Shown here one piece after another: positions 26,153-35,750 of a stretch of DNA of 64,000 nucleotides. Source of the DNA: Bacteroidota bacterium. Lineage in GTDB: Bacteria; Bacteroidota; Bacteroidia; B-17B0; Aurantibacillaceae. The stretch lies in contig CANFTW010000002.1 in the NCBI GenBank assembly GCA_947450025.1, positions 248,001 through 312,000 on the forward strand, read 5' to 3'. The notes below the pieces were generated by a model. That model worked only from the letters and a program-made list of their open reading frames with translations, made no database searches and was not told the origin of the DNA. Within the stretch, counting starts at the first letter, position 1; every line of letters begins with the position of its first letter. Both the position numbers and the translations under genes were made by a program.

Positions 26153-27352
26153 ATGTTTATGAAAACAACAGTCGTTACAGTATGCCTTGGACTATTAATT
26201 AGTTCGGCTACACTTGCTCAAACAGATAAAACTGTTCTTGCCTTTAACAAAAGTATTGAACAAGAAAAAATTTTAGATTACACTAGTGCAATCGAAACAA
26301 TTATTGCATTAAAGGATAGCTCCTCATATGAAACAACAATTCGGTTAGGTTGGTTATATTATAAGGCAGGATTTAAAAAAAAGTCACTAGAATATTATAA
26401 AAAAGCGATTAGCATTAAACCTAATGCCATAGAACCAAGATATGGATATGGATTCCCTGCGTATCAATTAGAAAATTTTGAGGAAGTAATTAATCAAGAT
26501 AAAAAAATATTAGAGATTGATCCAAATAACAAAATTGCAAATGGAAATTTAGGTTCGATTTTATACTATTCTAAAGAATATAATATAGCATTACCTTATT
26601 TTGAAAAAGTGATACAATTATATCCATTTGATTATGATAATAATTTAATGCTAGCATGGACCTACCTAAAAATTGGGAAAATTTCTGAGGCTGAACGGAC
26701 ATTTCATACCGTTTTATTATACTCACCTAAAGATGCATCTGCACTAGAAGGTTTATCATTAATAAATAAAAAATCTTTAGATAATGAAGTGATATTAAAT
26801 GCATTTTCAGTTAGTTATGACTTATCATCAAAATCCGACTATAAAGGAGCAATTACTAGTTTAAAAAATGTATATGATAAATCTTCTTACGAAATGAATT
26901 TAAGATTAGGATGGCTTTCCTATTTAGCTGGTATGCAAGTTGAATCTGCAAGTTATTATAAAATCGCTGCCGAACTAAAGCCAAAGGCAGTGGAGCCAAA
27001 ATTTGGTTGTGCTATTCCTGCAGAAGTTATGGGAAATAAAAATGACTTAAAATTACACTACGAATCTATTCTCTCGATAGATCCTCATAACACCTCAGCG
27101 CTTTATAAACTTGGAATTTTAGATTATACAAAAAAGGATTATTCAGCTGCGCTTATGCATTTTGAAAAATTAGTGAACCTTTATCCATGTGATGCAGATG
27201 GCTTACTCATGTTAGGATGGACGAATTTTCAAATGGGAAATCAAACAGAATCCTACAAATACTTTAATAAAGTGTTATGCTTTTCGCCAGGAAACACATC
27301 AGCTTTGCAAGGCTTAAACTTAAAATCCAGCGAATTAAATAAAAATAAATAA
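26153..27352 (+). CDS. secreted TPR protein made of two duplicated halves
   Basis: 399 residues with a signal peptide (VVTVCLGLLISSATLAQTDK). Residues ~27-205 and ~212-390 align with each other: SSYETTIRLGWLYYKAG matches SSYEMNLRLGWLSYLAG, IKPNAIEPRYGYGFPA matches LKPKAVEPKFGCAIPA, and LLYSPKDASALEGLSL matches LCFSPGNTSALQGLNL. Each half holds about five TPR-like helical pairs. Thus the gene arose by internal tandem duplication of a TPR module. It follows the two other TPR genes and the VWA gene and precedes a T9SS protease. Envelope location is inferred from the signal peptide; the function is unknown. Confidence 0.8.
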   Translation: MFMKTTVVTVCLGLLISSATLAQTDKTVLAFNKSIEQEKILDYTSAIETIIALKDSSSYETTIRLGWLYYKAGFKKKSLEYYKKAISIKPNAIEPRYGYGFPAYQLENFEEVINQDKKILEIDPNNKIANGNLGSILYYSKEYNIALPYFEKVIQLYPFDYDNNLMLAWTYLKIGKISEAERTFHTVLLYSPKDASALEGLSLINKKSLDNEVILNAFSVSYDLSSKSDYKGAITSLKNVYDKSSYEMNLRLGWLSYLAGMQVESASYYKIAAELKPKAVEPKFGCAIPAEVMGNKNDLKLHYESILSIDPHNTSALYKLGILDYTKKDYSAALMHFEKLVNLYPCDADGLLMLGWTNFQMGNQTESYKYFNKVLCFSPGNTSALQGLNLKSSELNKNK

Positions 27353-27383
27353 GGTCTTTTACAAAAAAAATACAAAATTGAAT

Positions 27384-27426
27384 GTAAGCCCAAGTCTTAA
27401 AAGTAGATTTGGGCTTACTATTTTAT
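27384..27426 (+). terminator. probable terminator after the third TPR gene
   Basis: GTAAGCCCAAGTC pairs with GATTTGGGCTTAC (13-bp stem, one G-T) around a 9-nt loop and is followed by TATTTTAT. The stem is strong but the U-tract is interrupted. Confidence 0.65.
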
Positions 27427-27500
27427 ATTAAAAATAGTGATCTTCATATTGACTTTAGAAAAATATTTAATTAACTTAGATTAACTAAACCCAAGACTTC

Positions 27501-30452
27501 ATGAATAAAATTTATCTAAAAACTATTGCAACGTTTATTACAGCGTTTTTAATTACCAGTGTATTTGCTCAAAATTCATCTGATGGATTATGGAGTAAAC
27601 TACAAGTAAAAACTGTTACTGGAGAAAAAGTAAGAAGAAGTTCCTTTCCATCTAACTATTACTTATACCAGTTAAATTTAAATCAACTAAGAAACATTTT
27701 AGTAAATGCTCCTGTATTATTTGCTAATAACAATTCAAGTGATTTAATTATTGAATTTCCAAATGCTGATGGAGCATTTGAAAAATTCAGAGTTTATGAA
27801 TCATCCATAATGGATCCGATTTTAGAAGCTAAATTTCCAATGATTAAAACATATGCAGCGCAAGGGATTGAAGACCCTACAGCAACCATGCGCTTTAGTG
27901 TAACTCAATTTGGATTACATACCATGTCGTTATCAGGCATCAAAAGCACTGTATATATTGATCCGTATACTAGTGATTTAAGCACTTACATTGTATATGA
28001 TAAAAAAAGTTTAATGGGAAATCCTCAAAGTTTTGAGTGTTTAACAGAAGACGGTGTTAATTTGCAATCACTTGAAAGAACAACTGCTAGTCCTTTAACT
28101 GTTCAAAATATTAATGATCAAAAATTAAGAACATTTCGTTTAGCACAATCATGTACAGGAGAGTATGCCGCAATTTTCATGGGAACAGGAACCACTACTC
28201 AACAAAAAGCAAATGTGCAAGCTCAAATGACAATCACTATGAATCGAGTAAATGGTGTATATGAAAGAGATTTAGCTGTTCATATGAATTTTGTAGCAAA
28301 CAATGATTTAATCATTTATTTAAGCTCAACAACTGATCCATGGACTAACGAATGGAATACAAAAACAGCACAAACAATTGATGCTATTATTGGCGTAGCT
28401 AATTATGATATAGGCCACAACTTCAATACTACAGGTGGCGGGAATGCTGGCTGTATTGCATGTGTTTGCTTAAGTTCGTCACAAACTTCTACGCATAAAG
28501 GAAGAGGATATACAGGGAGTTCAAATCCTACTGGGGATGCTTTTGATATTGACTATGTGGCTCATGAAATGGGCCATCAATTTGGAGGATACCATGTAAT
28601 GAATACATGCAGCAGAAGTGGCAGTGGACAATCAGAAGTAGAACCTGCAAGTGGAAGTTCTGTGATGGGTTACGCAGGGATTTGTTCATCAAATGTTCAA
28701 GCTCACAGTGATGATGATTTTAACTATGTAAACGTACGAGATATCAGTGTTAATCTTAAAACAGGCAACAGTACTTGCGCTGCCATTACTACATTAACAA
28801 ACACTCCTCCAACAGCCAGTGCAGGTTTAGATTATATTATTCCAAAATCTACTGCTTATATTTTAGAAGGAACAGGTTCTGATATAGATGGTAATGCTTC
28901 TTTAACTTATAATTGGAGTCAAAATGATCCAGCTCAATCACCTGGAAACGCGTCTCCGATTTCTACTTATAGCGTTGGACCTTTATATAGATCAATTCCA
29001 CCTTCTATTTCTCCAAACAGATATATGCCAGCTTTGGCTACTGTTTTATCTAACACTCTAGCTTCTACTTGGGAAGTAACGCCATCAGTTGGCAGAACTT
29101 TAAATTTCTCATTTATAGTGCGAGATAATGGAATCGGTGGCGGACAAACCGCATCTGATTTAATGGTTGTGACAGTTAATGCAGCAGCAGGTCCATTTTC
29201 TGTGACATCTCAAAACACTGCAACCACTTGGACAGCCGCTACCACACAAACCGTTACATGGAATGTTGCAGGAACTGCAACTACTTCTGTAAATACACCA
29301 AGTGTAAATATTTTCTTATCTACCAATGGTGGGTACGCCTACCCTATTACCGTTGCAAGTAATATTCCTAATAATGGCGTAGCTGTAATAACTGTTCCTA
29401 GTGTTACTACTACAACTGGACGTTTAATGGTTCGTGGAGCTGGAAATATTTTTTACGATATTAATAATGCCAACTTAACTATTGTTGCAGCTCCTGTAAC
29501 AGCAACGCCTGTTTCTAATTTTAGCGTTGCTGCCAATAATTTATGTACCTCCTCTACAATTCAATTAACCGACCATTCATTAAATGGTCCTACTACTTGG
29601 ACTTGGACCGCAACATCATCAACTGGAGTTACCTTTTCGAATATTAACGCACAAAATCCAACTGTATCATTTGCTAATCCAGGAACATATACAATTTCTT
29701 TAGTGGCGAAAAATTCTTTAGGTTCTAATGCTTCTAGTCAAACTATTGTTGTATCTGCTACTCCAACTGTATCTGTTAATAGCTCTACAATTTGTGCTGG
29801 CAGCTCTGCTTCATTAATTGCTAGTGGAGCCTCAACTTATAGTTGGAATACTGGTGCATCAACATCTAGCATTTCGGTTTCACCAACATCAAGTACTACT
29901 TATACAGTAACAGGTTTAAACAATGGTTGTTCAAATTTAAAAACAAGTCAAGTAACTGTAAATGCCTTACCAGTAGTTTCATTATCACTAACCAATTCCG
30001 TAGTATGTATTACTGATGCGACAGTTAGTTTAAATGGAACTCCAGCAGGTGGAGTTTTCGCAGGAACAGGAGTAATCGGTTCTTCATTTAATCCGTCTGT
30101 AGGCGCAGGAACGTATACCATTACATATAATTACACTAACACTAATTCTTGCAGCAATTCAAGTTCAAAAACCATTTTAGTAAATGTTTGTACAGGCGTT
30201 AATTCATTAACAGGAAATCTTTTTGTAACTTATCCAAACCCAACAAATGGAAATTTCTTTATTGATTTTAATAGCACAATCACAAATCCTATTGAAATAG
30301 AAGTATTTGATGCTATTGGGAAGTTAGTTTTAAAACAAACGACAACTAATTCACATACATTAATTTCCTTAGAGCCTTTTGCAAAAGGCATCTATAATGT
30401 AAGATTGAAAAATAATGGAAACTACTCTGTTATTAGAGTTATTAAAGAATAA
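27501..30452 (+). CDS. T9SS-secreted metzincin metalloprotease with PKD domain
   Basis: 983 residues. The order is: a signal peptide (1-23, ending SVFAQ), a propeptide-like region to about 200, a zinc metalloprotease domain with HEMGHQFGGYH (HExxHxxGxxH, His355 onward) and the Met-turn SSVMGYAGIC, Ig-like strands, a PKD domain near 668-740, a further Ig-like unit (STICAGSSASLIASGASTYS), and a type A T9SS sorting domain from about 905 (TYPNPTNGNF to KGIYNVRLKN). The catalytic part resembles reprolysin-like (M12B) proteases common in Bacteroidota. It is predicted to be exported by Sec, then by T9SS to the surface or medium. Substrate is unknown. Confidence 0.9.
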   Translation: MNKIYLKTIATFITAFLITSVFAQNSSDGLWSKLQVKTVTGEKVRRSSFPSNYYLYQLNLNQLRNILVNAPVLFANNNSSDLIIEFPNADGAFEKFRVYESSIMDPILEAKFPMIKTYAAQGIEDPTATMRFSVTQFGLHTMSLSGIKSTVYIDPYTSDLSTYIVYDKKSLMGNPQSFECLTEDGVNLQSLERTTASPLTVQNINDQKLRTFRLAQSCTGEYAAIFMGTGTTTQQKANVQAQMTITMNRVNGVYERDLAVHMNFVANNDLIIYLSSTTDPWTNEWNTKTAQTIDAIIGVANYDIGHNFNTTGGGNAGCIACVCLSSSQTSTHKGRGYTGSSNPTGDAFDIDYVAHEMGHQFGGYHVMNTCSRSGSGQSEVEPASGSSVMGYAGICSSNVQAHSDDDFNYVNVRDISVNLKTGNSTCAAITTLTNTPPTASAGLDYIIPKSTAYILEGTGSDIDGNASLTYNWSQNDPAQSPGNASPISTYSVGPLYRSIPPSISPNRYMPALATVLSNTLASTWEVTPSVGRTLNFSFIVRDNGIGGGQTASDLMVVTVNAAAGPFSVTSQNTATTWTAATTQTVTWNVAGTATTSVNTPSVNIFLSTNGGYAYPITVASNIPNNGVAVITVPSVTTTTGRLMVRGAGNIFYDINNANLTIVAAPVTATPVSNFSVAANNLCTSSTIQLTDHSLNGPTTWTWTATSSTGVTFSNINAQNPTVSFANPGTYTISLVAKNSLGSNASSQTIVVSATPTVSVNSSTICAGSSASLIASGASTYSWNTGASTSSISVSPTSSTTYTVTGLNNGCSNLKTSQVTVNALPVVSLSLTNSVVCITDATVSLNGTPAGGVFAGTGVIGSSFNPSVGAGTYTITYNYTNTNSCSNSSSKTILVNVCTGVNSLTGNLFVTYPNPTNGNFFIDFNSTITNPIEIEVFDAIGKLVLKQTTTNSHTLISLEPFAKGIYNVRLKNNGNYSVIRVIKE

Positions 30453-30473
30453 TTTATTCAAAACTATAAAAAC

Positions 30474-30510
30474 AAAAAAATCCTCATCAATAATTGATGA
30501 GGATTTTTTT
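30474..30510 (+). terminator. intrinsic terminator between the T9SS protease and sodA
   Basis: A7 is followed by TCCTCATC, a short loop, GATGAGGA and T7. The symmetrical A/T flanks make it bidirectional, serving both the protease (+) and sodA (-). Confidence 0.9.
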
Positions 30511-30531
30511 GTTGCAATAAATTAAACTAAT

Positions 30532-31143
30532 TTATTTTTTTGCAGCTGCATATAACTCAGCAACTTTTGTCCAATTTATCACATTAAAAAAAGCAGTCAT
30601 ATAATCAGGTCGACGATTTTGATAATGTAAATAATAAGCATGTTCCCAAACATCCATTCCTAAAATAGGTGTTCCTTTACAATCTGCAATATCCATTAAT
30701 GGATTATCTTGATTAGGTGTAGAACACACACACAATTTACCATCTTCTTTAACACATAACCAAGCCCATCCTGAGCCAAAACGTGTTGCGCCAGCAGCTG
30801 TGAAATCAGCTTTAAATTTCTCAAATCCACCTAAGTCCGTTTCAATTGCTTTTGCTAAATCACCAGTTGGTGAGCCTCCTGCATTAGGCGCCATAATTTG
30901 CCAAAATAAAGAGTGGTTATAATGTCCGCCACCATTATTACGAACAGCCATTGGATATTGAGAAATATTTTTGCAGATATCCTCAATAGGTGTTTTATGC
31001 ATATCTGTTCCAGAAATTGCATTGTTTAAATTTGTTACATAAGCTTGATGATGTTTACTATGATGTATTTCCATGGTTTTTGCATCAATGTGAGGCTCTA
31101 ATGCATCATAAGAATAAGGTAATTGTGGTAATTCAAATAACAT
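30532..31143 (-). CDS. sodA: superoxide dismutase, Mn/Fe family
   Basis: Dismutates superoxide to oxygen and hydrogen peroxide in the cytosol. 203 residues with all four metal ligands: His27 (MEIHHSKHH), His77 ([10 protein letters not shown]), Asp164 and His168 ([10 protein letters not shown]). The outer-sphere glutamine lies in [10 protein letters not shown] and the GGGH context precedes the second ligand. Both features are typical of Mn-using or cambialistic enzymes rather than strict Fe-SOD, so sodA is the better symbol. It starts 20 nt after rpe on the same strand and is probably cotranscribed with it. The nearby cysteines (LCVCS, DCKG) are uncommon but no role is implied. Confidence 0.93.
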   Translation of the reverse strand: MLFELPQLPYSYDALEPHIDAKTMEIHHSKHHQAYVTNLNNAISGTDMHKTPIEDICKNISQYPMAVRNNGGGHYNHSLFWQIMAPNAGGSPTGDLAKAIETDLGGFEKFKADFTAAGATRFGSGWAWLCVKEDGKLCVCSTPNQDNPLMDIADCKGTPILGMDVWEHAYYLHYQNRRPDYMTAFFNVINWTKVAELYAAAKK

Positions 31144-31162
31144 ATGTTTATTTTTTAAGGGT

Positions 31163-31813
31163 TTATATTGTTTTTAATTGTGTAATTGTTTGTGTTGGGT
31201 TCGAACTGCCAAATACAGTATTACCTGCTACTAAAACATCTGCGCCAACTGAGACTAACTTCTGGTAGTTATTTAAATCAACTCCTCCGTCAATTTCAAT
31301 TAAAGCTTTTGAGTTTTTTTCGGTAATTAATTTTTTTAGTGCGGCTACTTTTGTAAATGTATTTTCAATAAATTTTTGTCCCCCAAAACCAGGATTAACA
31401 CTCATAACACATACTAAATCAATATCAACGATGATATCTTCAAGAAGATGAATAGATGTGTGAGGATTTAATGCAACGCCTGCTTTCATTCCTGAGTTTT
31501 TTATGTTTTGAATAGAACGGTGCAAATGATTACAAGCTTCCAGATGAAAAGTTAAAATTTCAGCTCCAGCATCTTTAAATTGAGATGTATATCTGTCTGG
31601 ATCAACAATCATTAAATGCACATCCAAAGGTTTCTTTGCATGTTTTTGAATCGTTTTTAAAACTGGGAAACCAAAAGAAATATTAGGAACAAAAACGCCA
31701 TCCATAATATCAACATGAAACCAATCAGCATCCGAATGATTAATTAATTCGATATCACGCTGTAAATTCCCGAAATCTGCTGATAAAACTGAAGGCGCTA
31801 CTAAATGTGACAT
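31163..31813 (-). CDS. rpe: ribulose-phosphate 3-epimerase
   Basis: Pentose phosphate pathway TIM-barrel enzyme interconverting ribulose 5-phosphate and xylulose 5-phosphate. 216 residues with the standard motifs: [12 protein letters not shown] at the N-terminus, [28 protein letters not shown], the second signature [16 protein letters not shown], and [10 protein letters not shown] at the phosphate site. A consensus promoter lies just upstream, giving a short leader. sodA follows on the same strand with a 20-nt gap, which pairs carbon metabolism with an oxidative-stress enzyme in one transcript. Confidence 0.95.
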   Translation of the reverse strand: MSHLVAPSVLSADFGNLQRDIELINHSDADWFHVDIMDGVFVPNISFGFPVLKTIQKHAKKPLDVHLMIVDPDRYTSQFKDAGAEILTFHLEACNHLHRSIQNIKNSGMKAGVALNPHTSIHLLEDIIVDIDLVCVMSVNPGFGGQKFIENTFTKVAALKKLITEKNSKALIEIDGGVDLNNYQKLVSVGADVLVAGNTVFGSSNPTQTITQLKTI

Positions 31814-31832
31814 AAATTATAATATTGAAGCT

Positions 31833-31862
31833 CAAAAATATAAAATTAAACACATTTACAAA
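31833..31862 (-). promoter_or_regulatory. promoter of rpe-sodA
   Basis: Minus strand TTTG (31862-31859), 18-nt spacer, then TATTTTTG (31840-31833). The rpe ATG is at 31813, giving a leader of about 15 nt. Confidence 0.7.
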
Positions 31863-31956
31863 CGTTTTTGTTTGACCCCTTATAAACAATTGATTAAAAA
31901 ATCACAAAAAAGGAGGCCAAACACAAGCCTCCTAATTCTAACTAAACGAACACAAA

Positions 31957-32823
31957 CTATCCTAAGTAGCCCATTAAAACTTTACTGCGCGAGGCATGTT
32001 TTAATCTGCGAACTGCTTTTTCTTTTATTTGACGAACACGTTCTCTTGTTAATTCAAACTTTTCTCCAATTTCTTCGAGAGAATGAGAATGGCCACCACT
32101 TAATCCATAATATAATTTGACCACATCTGCCTCTCTTGCTGTTAATGAAGTAAGGGCTCGAGAAATCTCATTTCTTAAACTCTCTAGCATTAATTCATTA
32201 TCTGGTGATGCCTCATGCTTATTTTCCATCAACTCATACATGCTTCCTCCATCTTCCATACTACTCAAAGGTGCATCCATACTCATGTGTCTACCTTGAT
32301 TTTTCATCGTTTCGCGAATATCTTCCGGTAAAATATCTAGTATTTCTGACATTTCTTCAGCAATCGGTTCCCGTTCTAGTTCTTGCTCTAATTTGGCAAA
32401 CGTTTTATTTATTTTATTAATTGCTCCAATTTTGTTTAAAGGTAACCGCACAATACGAGATTGTTCAGCCAACGCTTGAAGAATAGATTGTCGAATCCAC
32501 CATACAGCATAAGATATAAATTTAAACCCTCTAGTTTCATCAAAGCGCTGAGCTGCTTTAATTAGACCCATATTCCCTTCATTAATTAAATCTGGCAAAC
32601 TTAATCCTTGGTTCTGATATTGTTTAGAAACCGATACAACAAAACGTAAATTAGCTTTTACTAATTTATCTAATGCCTTTTGATCACCTTGCTTAATTTT
32701 TTGAGCTAATACAACTTCTTCATCAGCCGTTATTAATTCTACACGACCAATATCCTGTAAATACATATCTAACGATGCTGTTTCGCGATTAGTTATTTGC
32801 TTGGTTATCTTTAGCTGTCTCAT
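31957..32823 (-). CDS. rpoD: RNA polymerase primary sigma factor, RpoD/SigA family
   Basis: 288 residues. Region 1.2 ([20 protein letters not shown]), region 2 ([40 protein letters not shown]), region 3 and region 4.2 ([20 protein letters not shown]) are all present, but the large region 1.1 and non-conserved insert of proteobacterial RpoD are missing. This short form is the Bacteroidota primary sigma factor, which reads TTTG-N19-TAnnTTTG promoters of the kind found throughout this window. It is divergent from recN across a 247-bp gap that holds an inverted repeat. It has no obvious consensus promoter of its own. Confidence 0.93.
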   Translation of the reverse strand: MRQLKITKQITNRETASLDMYLQDIGRVELITADEEVVLAQKIKQGDQKALDKLVKANLRFVVSVSKQYQNQGLSLPDLINEGNMGLIKAAQRFDETRGFKFISYAVWWIRQSILQALAEQSRIVRLPLNKIGAINKINKTFAKLEQELEREPIAEEMSEILDILPEDIRETMKNQGRHMSMDAPLSSMEDGGSMYELMENKHEASPDNELMLESLRNEISRALTSLTAREADVVKLYYGLSGGHSHSLEEIGEKFELTRERVRQIKEKAVRRLKHASRSKVLMGYLG

Positions 32824-33070
32824 GGCGTAAAATTTTAAAAATTATTTTTAGGTAATTATCTTTTATACTATTTTGGGCGTTTTCTATAAGTATTACGTTC
32901 AAAAAACACTTTGGTTACAGGCATTTGAGTGAACAAGTGTTTTAAATGATTGAATATCAATTTTGATTTAGGCGCATTTTTCTAAAAAGTTTAAATTGTT
33001 GAAAAATGAACCCATTTTAAAGTAAATTATCGATTAATCGAAATTTTAAATTCCGATATTTAACCAAGAT
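32824..33070. promoter_or_regulatory. divergent rpoD-recN control region with inverted repeats
   Basis: AAAACACTT (32903-32911) and AAGTGTTTT (32935-32943) are perfect 9-bp inverted arms around a 23-nt spacer, on the rpoD side. A 12-bp palindrome TCGATTAATCGA lies at 33030-33041, 30 bp before the recN ATG. No exact TAnnTTTG is apparent for either gene. Operator roles are inferred only from symmetry and position. Confidence 0.35.
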
Positions 33071-34777
33071 ATGTTACAGAATTTACGCATACAAAATTTT
33101 GCCTTAATAGAGGAAACTGAAGTTCGATTGAATCCTAGTTTAACAGTAATTACAGGGGAAACTGGCGCAGGAAAGTCCATCTTATTAGGCGCTTTAGGAT
33201 TAACCCTAGGAAATAGAGCTGACGTGAGTTCGCTTCATGATAAAACAAAAAAATGTATTATTGAAGCGCAATTTGACATCAAAGCATATAACCTAAAATC
33301 CTTTTTTGAAAGTAATGAATTAGACTTTGAAGTAGTCACAACAATACGAAGAGAAGTGACTCCTGAAGGTAAATCACGTGCTTTTATAAATGATACTCCA
33401 ACCACTTTAACGATATTAAAAGAATTAGGGGATCAGTTAATTGACATCCATTCTCAGCACGAAACGCTTTTATTGAAAGAAACAAATTTTCAGTTTGAGT
33501 TAGTAGATGCATTTGCGCAAACTACTCCGTTATTTGCTGACTATAAAAAACAATTTAGCCAATTAACTAAACTCAAAAAACAATTAGAAGAATTAACTTC
33601 ACAAGAAATTCAAGCAAAAAAAGAATTAGACTATTATCAATTTCAATTTAATGAGCTTGAAGAAGCCGCAATTAAAGTAGGTATTCAAAAAAAATTAGAA
33701 GAAGAAAGTGAAACTTTAGAAAATGCCGAATTTATAAAAGGCAATTTGACGAAATCATCCTTAGCTATTACTGGTGGAGACGAAAACATTATCTCTGCAT
33801 TAACTATAGTAAAACAACAAATACAATCTACTTCAAAATTTGGCAAACAGTTTCATGAATTATTTGAACGTATTAATTCGGTAAGCATTGAATTAAAAGA
33901 ACTCGCTAAAGATATTGATGCTTGTGAAGAAGATGTTGTTTATGACAATGTAAGACTAGACGAAGTCAATGCTCAACTAGATAAATTAAATCGTTTATTA
34001 AAGAAACACGGTGTAAATTCAGAAGAAGAATTATTAGCAGTTAAGGATGAGATTGAAACAAAATTACAGCAGTTTTCATCTTTAGAATTGAATATTGAAA
34101 AAACAAATAAAGAAATTATCACATTAGAAAAACAATGTAAAACTTTAGCGAAAGATTTATCCTATAAACGTCAAAAATCAACATCAGGGATTGAGCAAAC
34201 GATTAAAAACATGCTAATGAGTTTGTCAATGGCAAATGCTCAGTTTAAGATTGATTTAGCTCCCTTAGACAATTTAAACTCAAATGGGCAAGATGCAATT
34301 TCATTTTTATTTACTGCTAATAAAGGTGCTGAATTTAAAGAGTTACACAAAACGGCTTCTGGTGGAGAGTTATCTCGTTTAATGTTATGTTTAAAAGCAC
34401 TATTAGCTGAGCGAACATCATTGCCGACGATAATTTTTGATGAAATTGACACTGGTGTTAGTGGAGAGGTTGCTGATAAAATTGGCAACATCTTATTTTC
34501 CATGGGAAAAAGTATGCAAGTTATTGCGATTACTCATTTACCTCAAATGGCAAGCAAAGGTGATAATCATTTATTTGTATACAAGTCAGATAACAATGAT
34601 AAAACAACATCCAGTATTAAACAATTAACGAAAGATGAACGAATTTCGGAAATCGCTAAAATGTTAAGTACAGGTACCCCAACAGAAACAGCCTTAAAAA
34701 ATGCAAAAGAGCTCCTTGATGGAGGAAATAAGCAAATGGGCATTAGTGCGGAAATAATAGAAAAAAATAAAAAATAA
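33071..34777 (+). CDS. recN: DNA repair protein RecN
   Basis: SMC-like ATPase for double-strand-break repair. 568 residues: an N-terminal half with Walker A GETGAGKS (Lys35) and QLIDIHSQHETLLL, a central pair of coiled-coil arms (about 160-380, Lys/Glu/Leu/Gln rich), and a C-terminal ATPase half with TASGGELSRLMLCLKALLAE (signature) and LPTIIFDEIDTGVSGEVADK (Walker B). Length and layout are typical. It is divergent from the sigma-factor gene. A 12-bp palindrome 30 bp upstream could be a damage-response operator, but this is unproven. Confidence 0.95.
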   Translation: MLQNLRIQNFALIEETEVRLNPSLTVITGETGAGKSILLGALGLTLGNRADVSSLHDKTKKCIIEAQFDIKAYNLKSFFESNELDFEVVTTIRREVTPEGKSRAFINDTPTTLTILKELGDQLIDIHSQHETLLLKETNFQFELVDAFAQTTPLFADYKKQFSQLTKLKKQLEELTSQEIQAKKELDYYQFQFNELEEAAIKVGIQKKLEEESETLENAEFIKGNLTKSSLAITGGDENIISALTIVKQQIQSTSKFGKQFHELFERINSVSIELKELAKDIDACEEDVVYDNVRLDEVNAQLDKLNRLLKKHGVNSEEELLAVKDEIETKLQQFSSLELNIEKTNKEIITLEKQCKTLAKDLSYKRQKSTSGIEQTIKNMLMSLSMANAQFKIDLAPLDNLNSNGQDAISFLFTANKGAEFKELHKTASGGELSRLMLCLKALLAERTSLPTIIFDEIDTGVSGEVADKIGNILFSMGKSMQVIAITHLPQMASKGDNHLFVYKSDNNDKTTSSIKQLTKDERISEIAKMLSTGTPTETALKNAKELLDGGNKQMGISAEIIEKNKK

Positions 34778-34811
34778 AAAATATTATAAATGTTCGGCAA
34801 CATAATCTATT

Positions 34812-35309
34812 ATGGCAACATACAGTTTAGATATTAATACTGAAGAACATTTTGATTTTGATATTTTTTCAATTACATGTACTGAAAGTATTTATAGAGT
34901 GATTCATGAATTAAATCAAGCCTTAAATATTGATTTACAATTACATGATTTACTTGACTTCACCCATAAAGAAGGAGAAGATTTCTATTTCCCTTTATAT
35001 ACCTATACACATGACGAATTAAATATTGAATTTAATTTACTACCTAATCAAACATCCTTTCAACCAAAAATGAATGGAGAAGAACCAAAAGTATTTGATT
35101 TATTTGCTGGAGACATTGAGCAAACCACTCGCTTAATCCCTGAACTTGAAAAATCAGATTACTTTTTAATCATTAAAGGAGATAATCGTTATTTATATAA
35201 TCATACCATATTTGAGGCTATCAGAATCAATCCGGCTTTTATTATTGTTCTTGAAATTTTTATAGAGGACATTAAAGATAAAAAAGTTAAAGGGAACTTA
35301 ATCTTTTAA
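34812..35309 (+). CDS. IPExxxVDY family protein
   Basis: 165 residues, acidic and cytoplasmic (no signal or membrane helix). The family-naming motif appears as LIPELEKSDYFLIIKG, with Ser in place of the usual Val of IPExxxVDY. The N-terminus (YSLDINTEEHFDFDIFSITC) and the EFNLLPNQT block fit the family, which is widespread in Bacteroidota and functionally uncharacterised. It follows recN by 34 bp and may share its transcript. It ends just before a decayed region with pseudogene remnants. Confidence 0.8.
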   Translation: MATYSLDINTEEHFDFDIFSITCTESIYRVIHELNQALNIDLQLHDLLDFTHKEGEDFYFPLYTYTHDELNIEFNLLPNQTSFQPKMNGEEPKVFDLFAGDIEQTTRLIPELEKSDYFLIIKGDNRYLYNHTIFEAIRINPAFIIVLEIFIEDIKDKKVKGNLIF

Positions 35310-35462
35310 CGACTATTAAAAAAATTCAAATACAATTAAGCATATTATTTTGATGTTGAGTTATTGTTAACACTAAATAGATGACAAAATTCAATGTTAA
35401 ATTATGAGATAAATCAAACTCGTAGATTATAAAATGTGTAATCTTAGTTTCATATACTTACA
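35310..35462. other. gene-free AT-rich stretch before the pseudogenes
   Basis: Nothing recognisable was found here apart from the last codons before the T9SS remnant. With the following 520 bp it forms the only gene-free span above 300 bp in the window (35310-35982), occupied by two decayed genes. Confidence 0.5.
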
Positions 35463-35681
35463 AATGGTAATTTTAATATCTCCGTTAATGATAATATGAG
35501 TTCATTATTTATTGAGATTACAGATTTACAAGGACGCATTGTATTTTCTTCTTCAGAAACAAATATCAATGCTGGAACAGTAAAACAAATCAATTTAAAC
35601 AGTGTTGAAGCTGGTTAATTTTTTGTTAAACTAAAAACAACAAACGAACAACACTTTCAACGTGTGAGTGTTATTCTCTAA
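35463..35681 (+). pseudogene. remnant of a T9SS type A sorting domain
   Basis: The plus frame reads NGNFNISVNDNMS, then LFIEITDLQGRIVFSSSE, INLNSVEAG, a TAA stop at 35616-35618, then FFVKLKTTNEQHFQRVSVIL and a final stop at 35679-35681. This is the classic C-terminal half of a T9SS sorting domain (NGNF, D-x-x-G-R-V/I, L-x-x-G-x-Y-F-V-K-L). The internal TAA sits where a tyrosine codon (TAT/TAC) is expected, so one substitution explains it. The preceding PNP and the whole passenger protein are missing. A terminator hairpin follows, as in an intact gene. Confidence 0.85.
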
Positions 35682-35698
35682 TCATATCCTATATTTTC

Positions 35699-35733
35699 AA
35701 AAAGGGCATTTCATAATTGGAATGCCTTTTTTT
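35699..35733 (+). terminator. intrinsic terminator after the T9SS remnant
   Basis: AAAAAGGGCATTTC pairs with GGAATGCCTTTTT (one bulged G, one G-T) around ATAATT and is followed by T7. It probably belonged to the gene now reduced to the sorting-domain remnant. Confidence 0.65.
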
Positions 35734-35750
35734 ATTTTCTCAATCATAAA

